A stretch of 64,000 nucleotides of DNA from Dyella sp. M7H15-1 (GCF_004114615.1 NZ_CP035300.1:620001-684000), one strand, 5' to 3'. Shown: positions 8,447 to 18,286, counted from the stretch's first letter. Numbers and translations are program-made. The notes: generated from the sequence alone by a model not told the origin.

Positions 8447-11380
8447 TTAGCGCATGTTCCGCAGCACGGGCCTCACCGGCTGTAGGGTAGGCAACAACCG
8501 CGCCATATACCGCTCGATCGGGAACAGGAACAGCCCGCGAAAATTCACGAGTCGCTCTTGGATCGGCGCGATGTGGCGCAGGTTCTCAGGCACCGCCAGG
8601 GCCGCGATGTCCGCGGGCAACGTTGCGAGCGATTGCTGCATGCGCGCCGTCGTCCACGCCATGACGATGTTGCTCAACAAGGTAATAGACGAAGAGACGC
8701 TGCGCAGGCGTGCTTGATGACTCATTTGATGCCGCGGCACCTTGCCCGTTTCGAGCGCATGCTCCAGCACATGGACACGTTCCCCATGGTTGAGGGTGCG
8801 TAGAATTTCCCGACGGAAGTCGAAGAGCGTGAACCAGCGGCACAAATAGAGCGTCAGCAACAATCGACCGATCTGCACGCCAGCGTCGTACAGCTGCTCA
8901 CCGGCGGCGGCCGAACCGAAGCGAGACAGGATGTCGACCGCGCTGGCTTTCCCGACATGGGTCGAGGCCGCCATGCGGACCCATTCATCCCAGACTGGCT
9001 CCATCTTCTCGGGGTGTGCCCGGTTCTTGGCGATCACGCTGCGCAGTCCGTCGGGCACTGTCATCTCTGGGGTCACATATAATTTGTGCGCACTCGCATC
9101 ACGCAACCGAGGACACACATCTGTGCCTACCGATTTTCCCAGGGACATGCCGAATTCGGTTTGACCATGCGTATCCACCGCCAGTTGATTGATCGTGACC
9201 GCGCTTTGGCGAAGGACACCTTCCAACGCCACGCCCGCCTGGCGTTCACCGAGCACGATCGGTTGATCGTAGAAGATGCCCCAACGGTCATGGATGTGCG
9301 TGTAGATGCCAATGGACTTCTTCTTCGTGCGCGGATCACGGCGTGCCAGAGGGCTGCTCTTGACTGTTTCGCGGCTCATCATGTCTGCTGAGGCCAAATC
9401 GGCGCGCCCCCAGCTCTCGGCAATGGGATGGCTGTGCATGTACTCGAAGACGGTGGTATTGGCTTCGCGCAGGCGCTTTTCCTGGCCGATCCAACCCATG
9501 CTCTGGTTGACCGCATCGGCGGAGAGGCCCGGCATCATGCGTGCCGTATCGGCGGCGGACAACGCGGTGCCGTGCGCGAGAAGACCTGCATACACCAAGC
9601 GCAATTCATCGATCGAGCGCGGCTCGCGGCCCAGCAGTGTCCAACTGAAACGGGTGTGGCTGTCCACCTCCATCATGACGCCCGGCAGCTCTTCCGCCTC
9701 CATGCGTTCCATCAGCGCCTCCCGAAGCACCACCACGGCTTCCGGCACGTCCTCGGCCGGGAGTTTGGGAAGATGCACACCGTCTTTGTCCACGGTGACA
9801 TCGCCGGCCTGCGCGGTTTCAGTCAGGTTCTGGAGCTGCCGGGACACTTCCTCGACCAGAGGGCCGGTGAATTCTTTCGCATCGCGGGGCAACTTCAGGC
9901 GCGCGTAATGATGCGTCTTGCTCTTGGCCCATTCCGCCGGCGGAATCAGCATGCTTTCGCGACTGCGGAAGCTGAAGCTATGGGCGACATACACGCTGCC
10001 GTTCTTCAGGGCACGGCGTAGCGCAAGCAGCGTCGCCACCTCGAAGGCCTGGAGAGCACGTTGTCGATCGGTATCCGCGAGCATGTCGTCCCATACTTTG
10101 CCCAGGTGAACCGGTATCGCCTCAGGAAGCGCCGGTTTGCGTTGCAGATATATCTCACGCAACGCATCCAATGCCTGACGAACGGGGTGCGGCGCCACGC
10201 TCTCAAAGGGAAGCGCGCACAGCATTTTGAGCAGCGCGCGCGAATGGCGGTTGTTCTGGACCAGCAATTGTTCGCGGGTCAGGTGAGCCCGACTGAGTTT
10301 CTTGCCGCCACCGACCTGTTCCACGGCATGCAGGATCGCCGCACGCAGATCGTCTTCGCGAAGGGAGCGGTCGAGGGCTAGTTCACGCACTTCTTTGGCG
10401 AACGTAGTCAGCGTGCGCGCACGCGCTTCGGCGGATTGGACCACGGCGCGCATGCCGCTGCCCCAAAGATCCGCCACGTGTTGACGCGTCATGGCCAGCA
10501 CCTGATCCGTGGCTGTGCACAGCGCCGTCTGCAGGAAGCACGCAACTTCGATTGTCCGTCGCGTTTCCGCAATGCGCTGGCTGACGGATGGTGGTCGATC
10601 CGCCATCGCTTGGGCGTAATGACGCTTGATGTGATCCGACACCGAGGGAATGGCGTGTGAGGCGACGCCCAACTGTGTCAGATGCTGAACCCGCTCAAAC
10701 TGCTCCCGAATCTGGGGAAGCGATTGTCGGCGCGGTGCTTGTGAGAGCCACTCTTGAAAGGAAAGGCCGGAACGATGGGATTCGGCACAAGCTTGCATCC
10801 AGGTGTCCAGCACGTCAGCAGGAACATCATTGCGAAGCATCTCGCCAAGTTCATCTTCCGCAAGGGTCAACGCCACATCAATGGCGCTCTTCAAGGGACG
10901 CTCACCTTCGATGAGGATGCCGTGCTCGTACAGCCACGTTTTGACGTGCGCAATCAGACGATGACGATCAAACTCAGACAGCACTTCGACACGCAGGTGG
11001 CGTACCAGAGCGCGACGCTGGTGTTCGGACATGCGAACGAAACCGAGTGTCTCGATCGCGGTATTTTGATGCGCAAACAAGGTTGGCCGACGACGGTACA
11101 ACGATCGTAGCGATGCAATATCCGGCGTAGCGATGCCGAGCGTTTTTCCGAGATGCGTCCATAACTCGGTAGGAATCACTTTGACGGCCGCAAGGGAACT
11201 GCCCGTCATCCGGATAAAACCAATTTGCAGCGCCAAGCCAAGCCGATGTAGCGCGTCGCGCTTGGCAAGGATGGTGCGTTGCTCCTTGGGAGAGAAGGTG
11301 AAGAAGGCGTTGAGCTCGAACTGGTTCAGTTCCTTGGGGATGGACCGCAACCCAAGATAAGGCTTCTGCCAGTACTGCAT
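8447..11380 (-). CDS. tnpA: Tn3-family transposase TnpA
   Basis: The replicative transposase binds the roughly 40-bp ends and forms cointegrates. At 977 residues it is full length for Tn3-family TnpA (about 950-1020). It has the N-terminal DNA-binding region ('LNQFELNAFFTFSPKEQ') and the C-terminal DDE catalytic region, with the characteristic stretches 'ESWGRADLASADMM', 'WGIFYDQPIVLGERQAG' and 'AVDTHGQTEFGMSLGK', and 'HGERVHVLEHALETG' near the end. No internal stop. It is transcribed leftward from near the right inverted repeat; the 119 bases before it hold the promoter region. It looks functional. Confidence 0.95.
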   Translation of the reverse strand: MQYWQKPYLGLRSIPKELNQFELNAFFTFSPKEQRTILAKRDALHRLGLALQIGFIRMTGSSLAAVKVIPTELWTHLGKTLGIATPDIASLRSLYRRRPTLFAHQNTAIETLGFVRMSEHQRRALVRHLRVEVLSEFDRHRLIAHVKTWLYEHGILIEGERPLKSAIDVALTLAEDELGEMLRNDVPADVLDTWMQACAESHRSGLSFQEWLSQAPRRQSLPQIREQFERVQHLTQLGVASHAIPSVSDHIKRHYAQAMADRPPSVSQRIAETRRTIEVACFLQTALCTATDQVLAMTRQHVADLWGSGMRAVVQSAEARARTLTTFAKEVRELALDRSLREDDLRAAILHAVEQVGGGKKLSRAHLTREQLLVQNNRHSRALLKMLCALPFESVAPHPVRQALDALREIYLQRKPALPEAIPVHLGKVWDDMLADTDRQRALQAFEVATLLALRRALKNGSVYVAHSFSFRSRESMLIPPAEWAKSKTHHYARLKLPRDAKEFTGPLVEEVSRQLQNLTETAQAGDVTVDKDGVHLPKLPAEDVPEAVVVLREALMERMEAEELPGVMMEVDSHTRFSWTLLGREPRSIDELRLVYAGLLAHGTALSAADTARMMPGLSADAVNQSMGWIGQEKRLREANTTVFEYMHSHPIAESWGRADLASADMMSRETVKSSPLARRDPRTKKKSIGIYTHIHDRWGIFYDQPIVLGERQAGVALEGVLRQSAVTINQLAVDTHGQTEFGMSLGKSVGTDVCPRLRDASAHKLYVTPEMTVPDGLRSVIAKNRAHPEKMEPVWDEWVRMAASTHVGKASAVDILSRFGSAAAGEQLYDAGVQIGRLLLTLYLCRWFTLFDFRREILRTLNHGERVHVLEHALETGKVPRHQMSHQARLRSVSSSITLLSNIVMAWTTARMQQSLATLPADIAALAVPENLRHIAPIQERLVNFRGLFLFPIERYMARLLPTLQPVRPVLRNMR

Positions 11381-11499
11381 GCCTGACTCCAGCTGTGAGG
11401 TAGGGAAGGCTGGAGACTAACAGCAAAGGATTGATTTTAAACAATTTATCGCTGAGATGCAGGAATTTTATCTTTGTAAATCATGAAGTTACACAGTGC

Positions 11500-11539
11500 C
11501 GCTAAGCGTTACTTTTTACACCGAAATCAAGGTAACACC
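11500..11539 (-). repeat. Right terminal inverted repeat of the Tn3-family element
   Basis: Its complement begins GGTGTTACCTTGATTTCGGT and matches the left end with about three mismatches in 40. It is followed directly by GGGACT, the presumed target duplication. Confidence 0.92.
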
Positions 11540-11678
11540 GGGACTCGGGACTCGGGACTCGGGACTCGGGAAAAGCGAAAAGGCACCTGATCTATTGTGC
11601 AAGTGCCTTTGGCTCTTTATTGAACAGACCAAGAGCGAAAACGCCTCGCACTTGCCTCAACGCGAGTCCCGAGTCCCG
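11540..11678. repeat. GGGACTC array with facing inverted copies
   Basis: Four heptamers GGGACTC plus GGG occupy 11540-11570. Two complementary copies (CGAGTCCCGAGTCCCG) lie at 11663-11678, so the segment could fold into a long hairpin. Inside it AAAGGCAC (near 11578) and GTGCCTTT (near 11604) form a second stem. It is probably an intergenic repeat element that existed between ihfB and lapA before the transposon split its left edge. Confidence 0.65.
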
Positions 11679-11746
11679 CCAACCACGCGTGAATCAAACC
11701 CCGTCTTCCCCTGTGCCCCGTTCAGCCAATCGGTTAAAGTTTCCGA

Positions 11747-12007
11747 ATGCGACTGATTGTCATGCTGCTATTGCTATTGTTCATCGCCGGGGGAGTGGTA
11801 CTCGGGGCGCTCAATGCGGACCTCGTCGGCTACGACCTTGCCTTTGCGCGCGTCCAGGTTCCGAAAGGGGGCGCCTTGCTAGCAGCGCTGGCCTTGGGTT
11901 GGATTCTTGGCGGCCTAACCGCCTGGCTTGGGGTTACCACACGACATCGGCGCGAGCGACGACGCGCTGCGAAGGCCGTGAGTGTGAAGGCGTCGAAAAA
12001 TCCATGA
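11747..12007 (+). CDS. lapA: LapA family inner-membrane protein
   Basis: A small inner-membrane protein that works with LapB in controlling lipopolysaccharide synthesis. The 86 residues show two hydrophobic segments (about 3-22 and 42-63) and a basic cytoplasmic tail ('RHRRERRRAAK'), as in LapA/DUF1049 proteins. The stop overlaps the lapB start (ATGA at 12004-12007), so the two are coupled. In related genomes it commonly follows ihfB; here the transposon lies between, so its promoter must be in the roughly 200 bases right of the element. Confidence 0.88.
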   Translation: MRLIVMLLLLLFIAGGVVLGALNADLVGYDLAFARVQVPKGGALLAALALGWILGGLTAWLGVTTRHRRERRRAAKAVSVKASKNP

Positions 12008-13179
12008 ATGCTTTCTATTTGCTGCTGGCATTGCTTATACCGGCGGCTTTTCTAAGTGGCTGGTGGACCGCCCGACGCGCAAGTGTACGCCGCTCGGGTG
12101 CGCAGGTCAGCGAACTGTCCTCCGACTATTTCCGCGGCTTGAACTATCTGTTGAACGAAGAGCAGGACAAGGCTATCGAAGTCTTCCTCAAGCTGGCCGA
12201 ATACAACCGTGACACGGTAGAAACGCACTTAGCGTTAGGCAACCTTTTTCGGCGTCGTGGTGAAGTGGATCGAGCTATCCGTCTGCATCAACATCTGATC
12301 TCCAGGCCGGGTATGTCCGAAGGCATGAAGACCGTTGCCTTGTTGGAGTTGGGCGAAGATTATATGCGCGCGGGCCTGCTCGATCGGGCCGAAGCCCTGT
12401 TCTCCGACCTTGTCGCGATGAATGCGCATGCACCCTCGGCGCTGCGTCATTTGATCGCGATCTACCAGCACGAGCGCGACTGGCACAAGGCGATTGAACA
12501 CGCCCGCCGCCTCGAAACGATGACGGGTGAGGAAGAAGTTACCACCATCGCGCAGTTCTATTGCGAGCTGACAGAGCAGTCGCGTCAGCATGGCGCACGT
12601 GCCGAAGCACGCGAATACCTGCAACATGCGTTCGCGTGCCAGCCCGATTGCGTGCGTGCATTCATGCTTACCGGTCGTTTGCACGCGGAAGAAGGGCAAC
12701 ATGCCGATGCTGTCGATGCTTACGAACATGCCGTTGTCGCGGATATCGCCTTTGTGCCCGAAATCCTGCCGCCATTGCTGGACAATTATACGCGCTCAGG
12801 ACAGATGGAACGGGCGGAGCATTTCCTGCGCGATATCCTTGCGCGTTATCACGGCATCTCTCCGGTGCTGGCGCTCACGCATCTGTATCAGAAGCGCGAT
12901 GGTGAAAAGCCTGCCGTCGACTTCCTTACCTCACAACTGCGACAGCGCCCTTCTGTTCGCGGTCTGATGGCCTTGATCGATGCCACGATGGACAAGATCG
13001 AAGGTGGGGCGCGGGAAAATTTCCTGATCCTTCGCGACCTCACGCACAAGCTGCTCGAAGGCCAGGCCATGTACCGCTGCAGCCATTGCGGCTTCGGTAC
13101 CAAGGCGCATCACTGGCAGTGTCCGAGCTGCAAGGGCTGGAGTACGATCAGGCCTATTCACGGTGTGGCCAATGAGTGA
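12004..13179 (+). CDS. lapB: Lipopolysaccharide assembly protein B (TPR and rubredoxin-like)
   Basis: LapB (YciM) regulates LpxC turnover through FtsH and so balances lipopolysaccharide and phospholipid synthesis. The 391-residue protein has one N-terminal membrane anchor (residues 3-21), a long array of tetratricopeptide repeats (about 45-340) and a C-terminal zinc-binding rubredoxin-like knuckle, 'CSHCGFG' followed by 'CPSCKGW'. This is the family architecture and length. ATG 12004 was chosen, although the frame is open further upstream, because it overlaps the lapA stop and places the membrane anchor at the N-terminus. Confidence 0.95.
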   Translation: MNAFYLLLALLIPAAFLSGWWTARRASVRRSGAQVSELSSDYFRGLNYLLNEEQDKAIEVFLKLAEYNRDTVETHLALGNLFRRRGEVDRAIRLHQHLISRPGMSEGMKTVALLELGEDYMRAGLLDRAEALFSDLVAMNAHAPSALRHLIAIYQHERDWHKAIEHARRLETMTGEEEVTTIAQFYCELTEQSRQHGARAEAREYLQHAFACQPDCVRAFMLTGRLHAEEGQHADAVDAYEHAVVADIAFVPEILPPLLDNYTRSGQMERAEHFLRDILARYHGISPVLALTHLYQKRDGEKPAVDFLTSQLRQRPSVRGLMALIDATMDKIEGGARENFLILRDLTHKLLEGQAMYRCSHCGFGTKAHHWQCPSCKGWSTIRPIHGVANE

Positions 13180-14218
13180 CGCCATCGTGGCCAGCTTCGC
13201 TTCGATGACGCTCACCGTTCTGTTTGCCTTCTTTATTGCGCTCGGTGTGGTACGTGCAGCGATTGCCTATGCGCATCGCCGAGGTATGCTCGATCAGCCC
13301 GGACAGCGCCGGTCGCACAAGATACCGACGCCGCGTGGTGGAGGCATTGGCATCATCGTATCGGTATTACTGACCGTGCCGGCCTGCCTGCTGTACTTGC
13401 GGCCCGCATGGCATTTTTACGTCATCATCACATTGATGTTGGCGGTTGCACTGGTCGCATGGATTGGATGGTGGGACGACCACAGCTCCTTGTCCGCACT
13501 GCCTCGCTTTGGCGTGCAAATTCTTGCGGCGGCCTTGTTTTCAGCGGCTTTGTTGATCGATGGATTGAGTTGGTTCTGGTTGCCCTTGCTGATCTTGGCC
13601 GGCGCCTGGAGTATTAATCTGCACAACTTCATGGACGGCATTGATGGCTTGCTCGCGCAGCAGGGTATCTTCGTCGCAGCAGGTCTGGCGGTATTGGCGT
13701 GGCTTGCCGGGCAGCATGCACTGGGCGGTGCGTCAGCTTGTCTTGCGGCAGCCTGCCTGGGATTTTGGTGCTACAACCGATCCCCTGCACGGATTTTTAT
13801 GGGTGACGTGGGTAGCGGCAGTATTGGGCTGCTCGTGTTTGCGCTAACCGCCATGCTTTGGCAGGTGAACTGGCTATGGCTGTGGCCAGCCCTGATCCTC
13901 AGTTCAGCTTTTGTGACGGATGCGACCCTTACCTTGCTGGCTCGCATGCTGGGTGGGCGCCGCTGGTACACGGCGCACCGCGAACATCTGTATCAATGGA
14001 TTGTGCGCAGGGGCCATACCCACACGGTGGGAGCGGGGTGGTATGTGGGGTGGAATCTGTTAGTGGCGGCACCATTGGCGGTGCTGGCCTGGGAGATACC
14101 AGGGATGGGGCTGTTGACCTGCATCGTCACCTATGCGATGGCGGCGGCAATCTGGCTGATGGCCAAGCGCCACATGCTTCGCCGAGATCGATACAAGGCT
14201 CGTCATGTCCATACGTAA
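13172..14218 (+). CDS. WecA/WbpL-like undecaprenyl-phosphate glycosyl-1-phosphate transferase
   Basis: A polytopic membrane enzyme of glycosyltransferase family 4 that loads the first sugar-1-phosphate on undecaprenyl phosphate to start O-antigen or other polysaccharide. The roughly 348 residues have about ten hydrophobic segments and the hallmark motifs 'RSHKIPTPRGGG' (about 48-59), 'NFMDGIDG' (about 153-160) and 'RIFMGDVGSGSIG' (about 205-217), plus the 'REHLYQ' His motif near 273. ATG 13172 overlaps the lapB stop by eight bases; a GTG three codons upstream is an alternative. The next gene overlaps its end by 14 bases. The sugar specificity cannot be read from the sequence. Confidence 0.9.
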   Translation: MSDAIVASFASMTLTVLFAFFIALGVVRAAIAYAHRRGMLDQPGQRRSHKIPTPRGGGIGIIVSVLLTVPACLLYLRPAWHFYVIITLMLAVALVAWIGWWDDHSSLSALPRFGVQILAAALFSAALLIDGLSWFWLPLLILAGAWSINLHNFMDGIDGLLAQQGIFVAAGLAVLAWLAGQHALGGASACLAAACLGFWCYNRSPARIFMGDVGSGSIGLLVFALTAMLWQVNWLWLWPALILSSAFVTDATLTLLARMLGGRRWYTAHREHLYQWIVRRGHTHTVGAGWYVGWNLLVAAPLAVLAWEIPGMGLLTCIVTYAMAAAIWLMAKRHMLRRDRYKARHVHT

Positions 14219-16100
14219 GTGGGTCGGCATAGTTCATCCGCGAGTCGCAGTCGTTGCGCACGATCTGCTGATCACAGCGTTGGCTTGGTGGGTTGCGAAA
14301 GAGCTGCGTTACGCTTTGGATCCGCAACTGCTGGTGACATTCGAGTCGTTCGAGTTTCCGATCGTGTTGCTGGTACAGGGGCTGGTCTACGCATGGACCG
14401 GACTCTACAAAGGCGTGTGGCGTTTTGCCAGCTTGCCGGATCTCTGGAATATCTTGCGCGCGGCGGTTGTCGGTACCGTAGCGATTGGTGTTGCGCTGTT
14501 CCTCTACGGTCGTCTTGAGGGCGTGCCGCGTTCGATCCTGTTGCTGTATCCGTTTGTGCTGGCGCTGTTCCTGGGTACGCCGCGACTGGCCTACCGCTTC
14601 TGGAAAGATAGTCGCATCGATCTTTTCATGAGCACGAAAACCCAACGCGTGCTGATCGTTGGTGCGGATCGCGCAGGCGAAGCACTGGCTCGCGACCTGC
14701 ATCGCGACAGTCGCTACATGGTGGTGGGCTTCGTCGACAATGAACGATCCTTGCGCGGTGCCCGTATCAACGGCAAGCCGGTGCTTGGGACGCTGGACCA
14801 ACTTCCTGACGTGGCCAAGGAGGCAGCCGTCCAGATGCTGTTGATTGCATTGCCTAGTGCAAGCGCACGGGAAATGCGTCAGGTGGTGGAGCTTTGCGAC
14901 CGCACCGGGCTGCCTTATCGCACCGTACCCAAGCTTGAAGATGTCGTCGCCGGTCGTGCACAGTTCAATCAGATCAAGGAAGTGTCGATCGAGGATCTGC
15001 TGGGACGCGATGCTGTCGAACTCGACTGGACCAAAATTCGCGAAACGCTCACCGGTCGCCGTGTGCTGATCACGGGCGGTGGCGGTTCCATTGGTTCGGA
15101 ACTTTGTCGACAGGTAGCCCGGCTTGGCGTGCATGCACTCACCATCGTGGAGTCGTGCGAGTTTAATCTCTATCAAATTTCGCAGGAATTGCGCGCGGCT
15201 TATCCGGAACTGCTGCTCAACAGCGTGCTGGCGGATGCGGGTGATCCCATTGCCATGCGCCGCCTGTTCACCGATGTGATGCCACAGGTGGTATTCCATG
15301 CGGCGGCCTACAAACACGTGCCGATGCTGCAAGGGCAATTGCGCACGGCGGTTCGCAACAACGTGCTGGTCACGCGCACCGTGGCTGATCTTGCCAGCGA
15401 AGCGCGCGTTGAATGCTTCGTACTGATTTCCACCGACAAGGCTGTCAATCCCACCAGCGTCATGGGGGCTTGCAAGCGCATTGCGGAAATCTGGTGTCAG
15501 AATCTCAACGCACATTCGAGTACCCATTTCATCACGGTGCGATTCGGCAACGTGCTGGATTCGGCCGGTTCGGTGGTGCCGCTGTTCCGTCAGCAGATCC
15601 ATGCGGGTGGTCCGGTCACGGTCACACACCCAGAAATCTCACGCTACTTCATGACTATTCCCGAGGCCACGCAATTGATCCTGCAGGCCGCGGCGCTAGG
15701 CAAGGGGGGCGAGATCTTCGCGCTGGACATGGGGGAGCCGGTCAAGATCCGCGATCTGGCCGAACAGATGATCCGCCTGGCGGGCAAAAAGCCGGGTACG
15801 GAGATTCCGATCATCTACACAGGCCTGCGTTCCGGCGAGAAGCTATTTGAAGAGTTGTTCCATCCGCTAGAAAACTACAGTGCGACGACACACAACAAAA
15901 TTTTCCTAGCGCAGCATCGGCCGGTGTCATGGGAGTTGCTGCAGGCTCAGATGGTAAAGGCCGCTGATGCCGTACGCGGCTACGATGAAGAAGAACTCCG
16001 GAACTGTGTATCCAGCCTGCTTCCATCATTCTGCTGGAGCGATGTTGCCCTGCCAGGCAATGTGGTCCCGCTTCGCCGCAACGACATTGGAGAGAAGTGA
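14205..16100 (+). CDS. WbpM/CapD-type nucleotide-sugar 4,6-dehydratase, membrane-bound
   Basis: A 631-residue member of the WbpM/FlmA/CapD family, which makes 4-keto-6-deoxy UDP-N-acetylhexosamine for surface polysaccharides. The N-terminus has about four membrane segments (up to residue 120), then a first Rossmann-like domain ('RVLIVGADRAGEALARDLHR', about 146-165) and the catalytic short-chain dehydrogenase domain with 'VLITGGGGSIGSELCRQ' (about 287-303) and 'LISTDKAVNPTSVMG' (about 407-421). Length is normal. It overlaps the WecA-like gene and is followed without a gap by galU, so the block forms one polysaccharide operon. Confidence 0.93.
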   Translation: MSIRKWVGIVHPRVAVVAHDLLITALAWWVAKELRYALDPQLLVTFESFEFPIVLLVQGLVYAWTGLYKGVWRFASLPDLWNILRAAVVGTVAIGVALFLYGRLEGVPRSILLLYPFVLALFLGTPRLAYRFWKDSRIDLFMSTKTQRVLIVGADRAGEALARDLHRDSRYMVVGFVDNERSLRGARINGKPVLGTLDQLPDVAKEAAVQMLLIALPSASAREMRQVVELCDRTGLPYRTVPKLEDVVAGRAQFNQIKEVSIEDLLGRDAVELDWTKIRETLTGRRVLITGGGGSIGSELCRQVARLGVHALTIVESCEFNLYQISQELRAAYPELLLNSVLADAGDPIAMRRLFTDVMPQVVFHAAAYKHVPMLQGQLRTAVRNNVLVTRTVADLASEARVECFVLISTDKAVNPTSVMGACKRIAEIWCQNLNAHSSTHFITVRFGNVLDSAGSVVPLFRQQIHAGGPVTVTHPEISRYFMTIPEATQLILQAAALGKGGEIFALDMGEPVKIRDLAEQMIRLAGKKPGTEIPIIYTGLRSGEKLFEELFHPLENYSATTHNKIFLAQHRPVSWELLQAQMVKAADAVRGYDEEELRNCVSSLLPSFCWSDVALPGNVVPLRRNDIGEK

Positions 16101-16973
16101 GTGAGTAAGCCATTGCGCAAGGTAGTGTTCCCCGTAGCAGGCCTCGGCACGCGTTTTCTGCCTGCCACCAAGGTCGTTGCTAAGGAAATGCTGCCGGTTC
16201 TGGACAAGCCCCTGATCCAGTACGCTGTCGACGAAGCCGTTGACGCCGGCGCTGACACGCTTATATTCGTTACCAACCGCTACAAGCACGCCATTGCGGA
16301 TTACTTTGACAAGGCTTACGAGCTGGAAGCCAAACTGCAGGAGAAGGGCAAGGACGAACTGCTAGCCCTGGTGCAGGGTACGCTTCCCCGGCACGTGCGC
16401 GCGATCTTCGTTACCCAGCCGGAAGCGCTTGGCCTGGGGCACGCTGTGTTATGCGCTAAACCCGTCGTGGGCGACGAGCCGTTCGGCGTCATTCTTCCCG
16501 ACGACCTGATCTGGCATCGCGGCAAGGGCGCCCTGCGCCAGATGGCGGAGCTGAGTGAGACCGAGCAGGCGGGCGTGATTGCGGTGGAGGAAGTGCCGCA
16601 CGACCAAACCGATAAGTACGGCATCGTCGATGCCGAGTCGGTCAACGAGCGCAGTGCGCGAATCCGCTTCATGGTGGAAAAGCCCAAACCGGCGGATGCA
16701 CCGTCCAACCTGGCCGTCGTCGGCCGTTACGTGCTGCCTGGCCGCATCTTTCAGTTGCTGGAGCAGACCAAACCCGGTGCAGGTGGGGAAATCCAGCTTA
16801 CTGACGCCATCGAAGCGCTGTTGACCGAGCAGGGCAAGGTACTGGCCTATCGCTTTGAAGGTACGCGTTTCGATTGTGGCAACAAGGCCGGCCTGGTGCG
16901 AGCCACCATGCATATGGCCATGCAGGATCCTGCCTTGGCTAAGGTTGTTCGCGAAGTTGCCAGTACGCTCTGA
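16101..16973 (+). CDS. galU: UTP-glucose-1-phosphate uridylyltransferase
   Basis: Makes UDP-glucose from UTP and glucose-1-phosphate, a precursor of lipopolysaccharide core and exopolysaccharides. The 290 residues begin at GTG 16101, directly after the preceding TGA, and carry the nucleotidyltransferase signature 'GLGTRFLPATKVVAKEMLPV' (about 13-32). Also visible are 'FGVILPDDLI' and the C-terminal 'FDCGNKAGLVRA' typical of bacterial GalU. Confidence 0.97.
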   Translation: MSKPLRKVVFPVAGLGTRFLPATKVVAKEMLPVLDKPLIQYAVDEAVDAGADTLIFVTNRYKHAIADYFDKAYELEAKLQEKGKDELLALVQGTLPRHVRAIFVTQPEALGLGHAVLCAKPVVGDEPFGVILPDDLIWHRGKGALRQMAELSETEQAGVIAVEEVPHDQTDKYGIVDAESVNERSARIRFMVEKPKPADAPSNLAVVGRYVLPGRIFQLLEQTKPGAGGEIQLTDAIEALLTEQGKVLAYRFEGTRFDCGNKAGLVRATMHMAMQDPALAKVVREVASTL

Positions 16974-16996
16974 CCGGATATAGGGAAGCCAAAGGC

Positions 16997-18286
16997 ATGA
17001 AGCAGCCACTGGTTCCTTCTTATTACCGCGCTACCGCCACGCCCTATGAACCTTACGCGCCATTGCAGGGGCGCGAGGATGCGCGCGTTGCCATTATCGG
17101 TGGCGGTTTTGCAGGATTGAACACGGCACTGGGCCTGGCCGAGCGTGGCGTGCGCGACGTGGTAGTGCTGGAACGCGAGCAGATTGGCTTTGGCGCTTCG
17201 GGTCGCAATGGCGGCTTTGTCTTTGGTGGCTATTCACTGGGCGAGGAAGTCTTGCGCAGCCAGCTTGGCGAACAGCGTGCGAGGCAGCTCTTTGAGCTGA
17301 CCGCCACCGCCGTTCAGCGCATACGTGAAAGGGTTGCGCACTACGTGATTCCCTGCGATGTAGTGGATCAAGGTGTTATCTGGGCCAACTGGTTTCGCGA
17401 TCCGGAAGTGTTGCGCAAGCGTCAACGGCTTTTGGCTGACCATTACGGCGTGTACTGGGATTGGTTGCCGCAGGAAGAGCTACGTGAGTTGATACGCAGC
17501 GAGCGCTATAGCGATGGCCTTTACGAGCGCAATGCCCTGCATTTGCACCCGCTCAATTACACCATCGGTCTTGCCACTGCTGCTAAAGGGCAGGGCGTGC
17601 GCATTCATGAAAATAGTGATGTATGGCGATTGCGGCGAGAAAACCGTCACTGGTCCATCAGTACACCGCAAGGAGAGCTGCAGGCTGAGCATGTGGTGCT
17701 GGCTTGTGGTGGCTACCTGGCCGGATTACGCCGGCAAATCGATCGTGCGATATTGCCGATTGCCACCTACGTTATGGTGACAGAGCCCCTGGGCGAAAGG
17801 CTGGACGATTGTCTGCAGACGCGTGCTGCCATCTACGATACGCGATTTGCGTTCGACTACTACCGCTCGTTGCCCGACAAGCGTTTGTTGTGGGGCGGGC
17901 GAATTTCGATCCGCAATCGTTCGCCAACCGTGGTGCAGCGCATTTTGACACGCGATCTGTTGCGCGTCTTTCCGGCCTTGAAGGGTATTGGCGTCGAATA
18001 CGCATGGTCGGGCATGATGAGTTATGCTCGTCATCAAATGCCGCAAATCGGCAGCAGTGATGACGGCTTGTGGTGGGCGCAAGCTTTCGGCGGGCATGGT
18101 TTAGCACCGACGTGTGTTGCGGGTGAGCTGCTCGCCGCCGCTATCGCAGAGGATGATCAGGGCTGGAAGCAATTTTCCAAATACGGTCTGGCCCACACCT
18201 ACAAACCTTTTGGCTTTATCGGCGCACAATCCCATTATTGGTGGGCGGAATTCAACGATTGGTTCAAGACGAGTCTAGAAGGATGA
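16997..18286 (+). CDS. FAD-dependent amine/amino-acid oxidase family protein
   Basis: A 429-residue DAO-fold oxidoreductase resembling gamma-glutamylputrescine oxidase (PuuB). The dinucleotide-binding motif '[21 protein letters not shown]' near residue 30 is followed by '[17 protein letters not shown]', typical of glycine oxidase/PuuB-like enzymes, and '[19 protein letters not shown]' near the C-terminus closes the FAD site. No signal peptide. It precedes the CsaA-like gene with an ATGA overlap. No other polyamine genes are nearby, so the substrate is unassigned. Confidence 0.88.
   Translation: MKQPLVPSYYRATATPYEPYAPLQGREDARVAIIGGGFAGLNTALGLAERGVRDVVVLEREQIGFGASGRNGGFVFGGYSLGEEVLRSQLGEQRARQLFELTATAVQRIRERVAHYVIPCDVVDQGVIWANWFRDPEVLRKRQRLLADHYGVYWDWLPQEELRELIRSERYSDGLYERNALHLHPLNYTIGLATAAKGQGVRIHENSDVWRLRRENRHWSISTPQGELQAEHVVLACGGYLAGLRRQIDRAILPIATYVMVTEPLGERLDDCLQTRAAIYDTRFAFDYYRSLPDKRLLWGGRISIRNRSPTVVQRILTRDLLRVFPALKGIGVEYAWSGMMSYARHQMPQIGSSDDGLWWAQAFGGHGLAPTCVAGELLAAAIAEDDQGWKQFSKYGLAHTYKPFGFIGAQSHYWWAEFNDWFKTSLEG

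Larger units (their letters stand above)
2170..11539. mobile_element. Tn3-family transposon (Tn4651-like tnpS/tnpT type)
   Basis: A 9.37-kb element is bounded by terminal inverted repeats: 2170-2209 reads GGTGTTACCTTGATTTAGGT..., and the complement of 11500-11539 matches it at about 37 of 40 positions. A 6-bp direct repeat GGGACT flanks it. It contains a full-length Tn3 TnpA at the right end, and divergent tnpT and tnpS genes around a core site instead of a serine resolvase, which is the organisation of the Tn4651/Tn5041 branch. Passengers are three exported-protein genes. A nested IS copy (2545-3389) breaks tnpT and an amber codon breaks tnpS, so transposition may still work but cointegrate resolution is probably lost. 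Confidence 0.93.

Noticed and set aside
14127-15629. A 500-codon minus-strand open frame opposite the WecA-like and WbpM-like genes
   Set aside because: Its translation is rich in His, Gln and Arg with no domain pattern; it is the antisense shadow of well-supported GC-rich genes.
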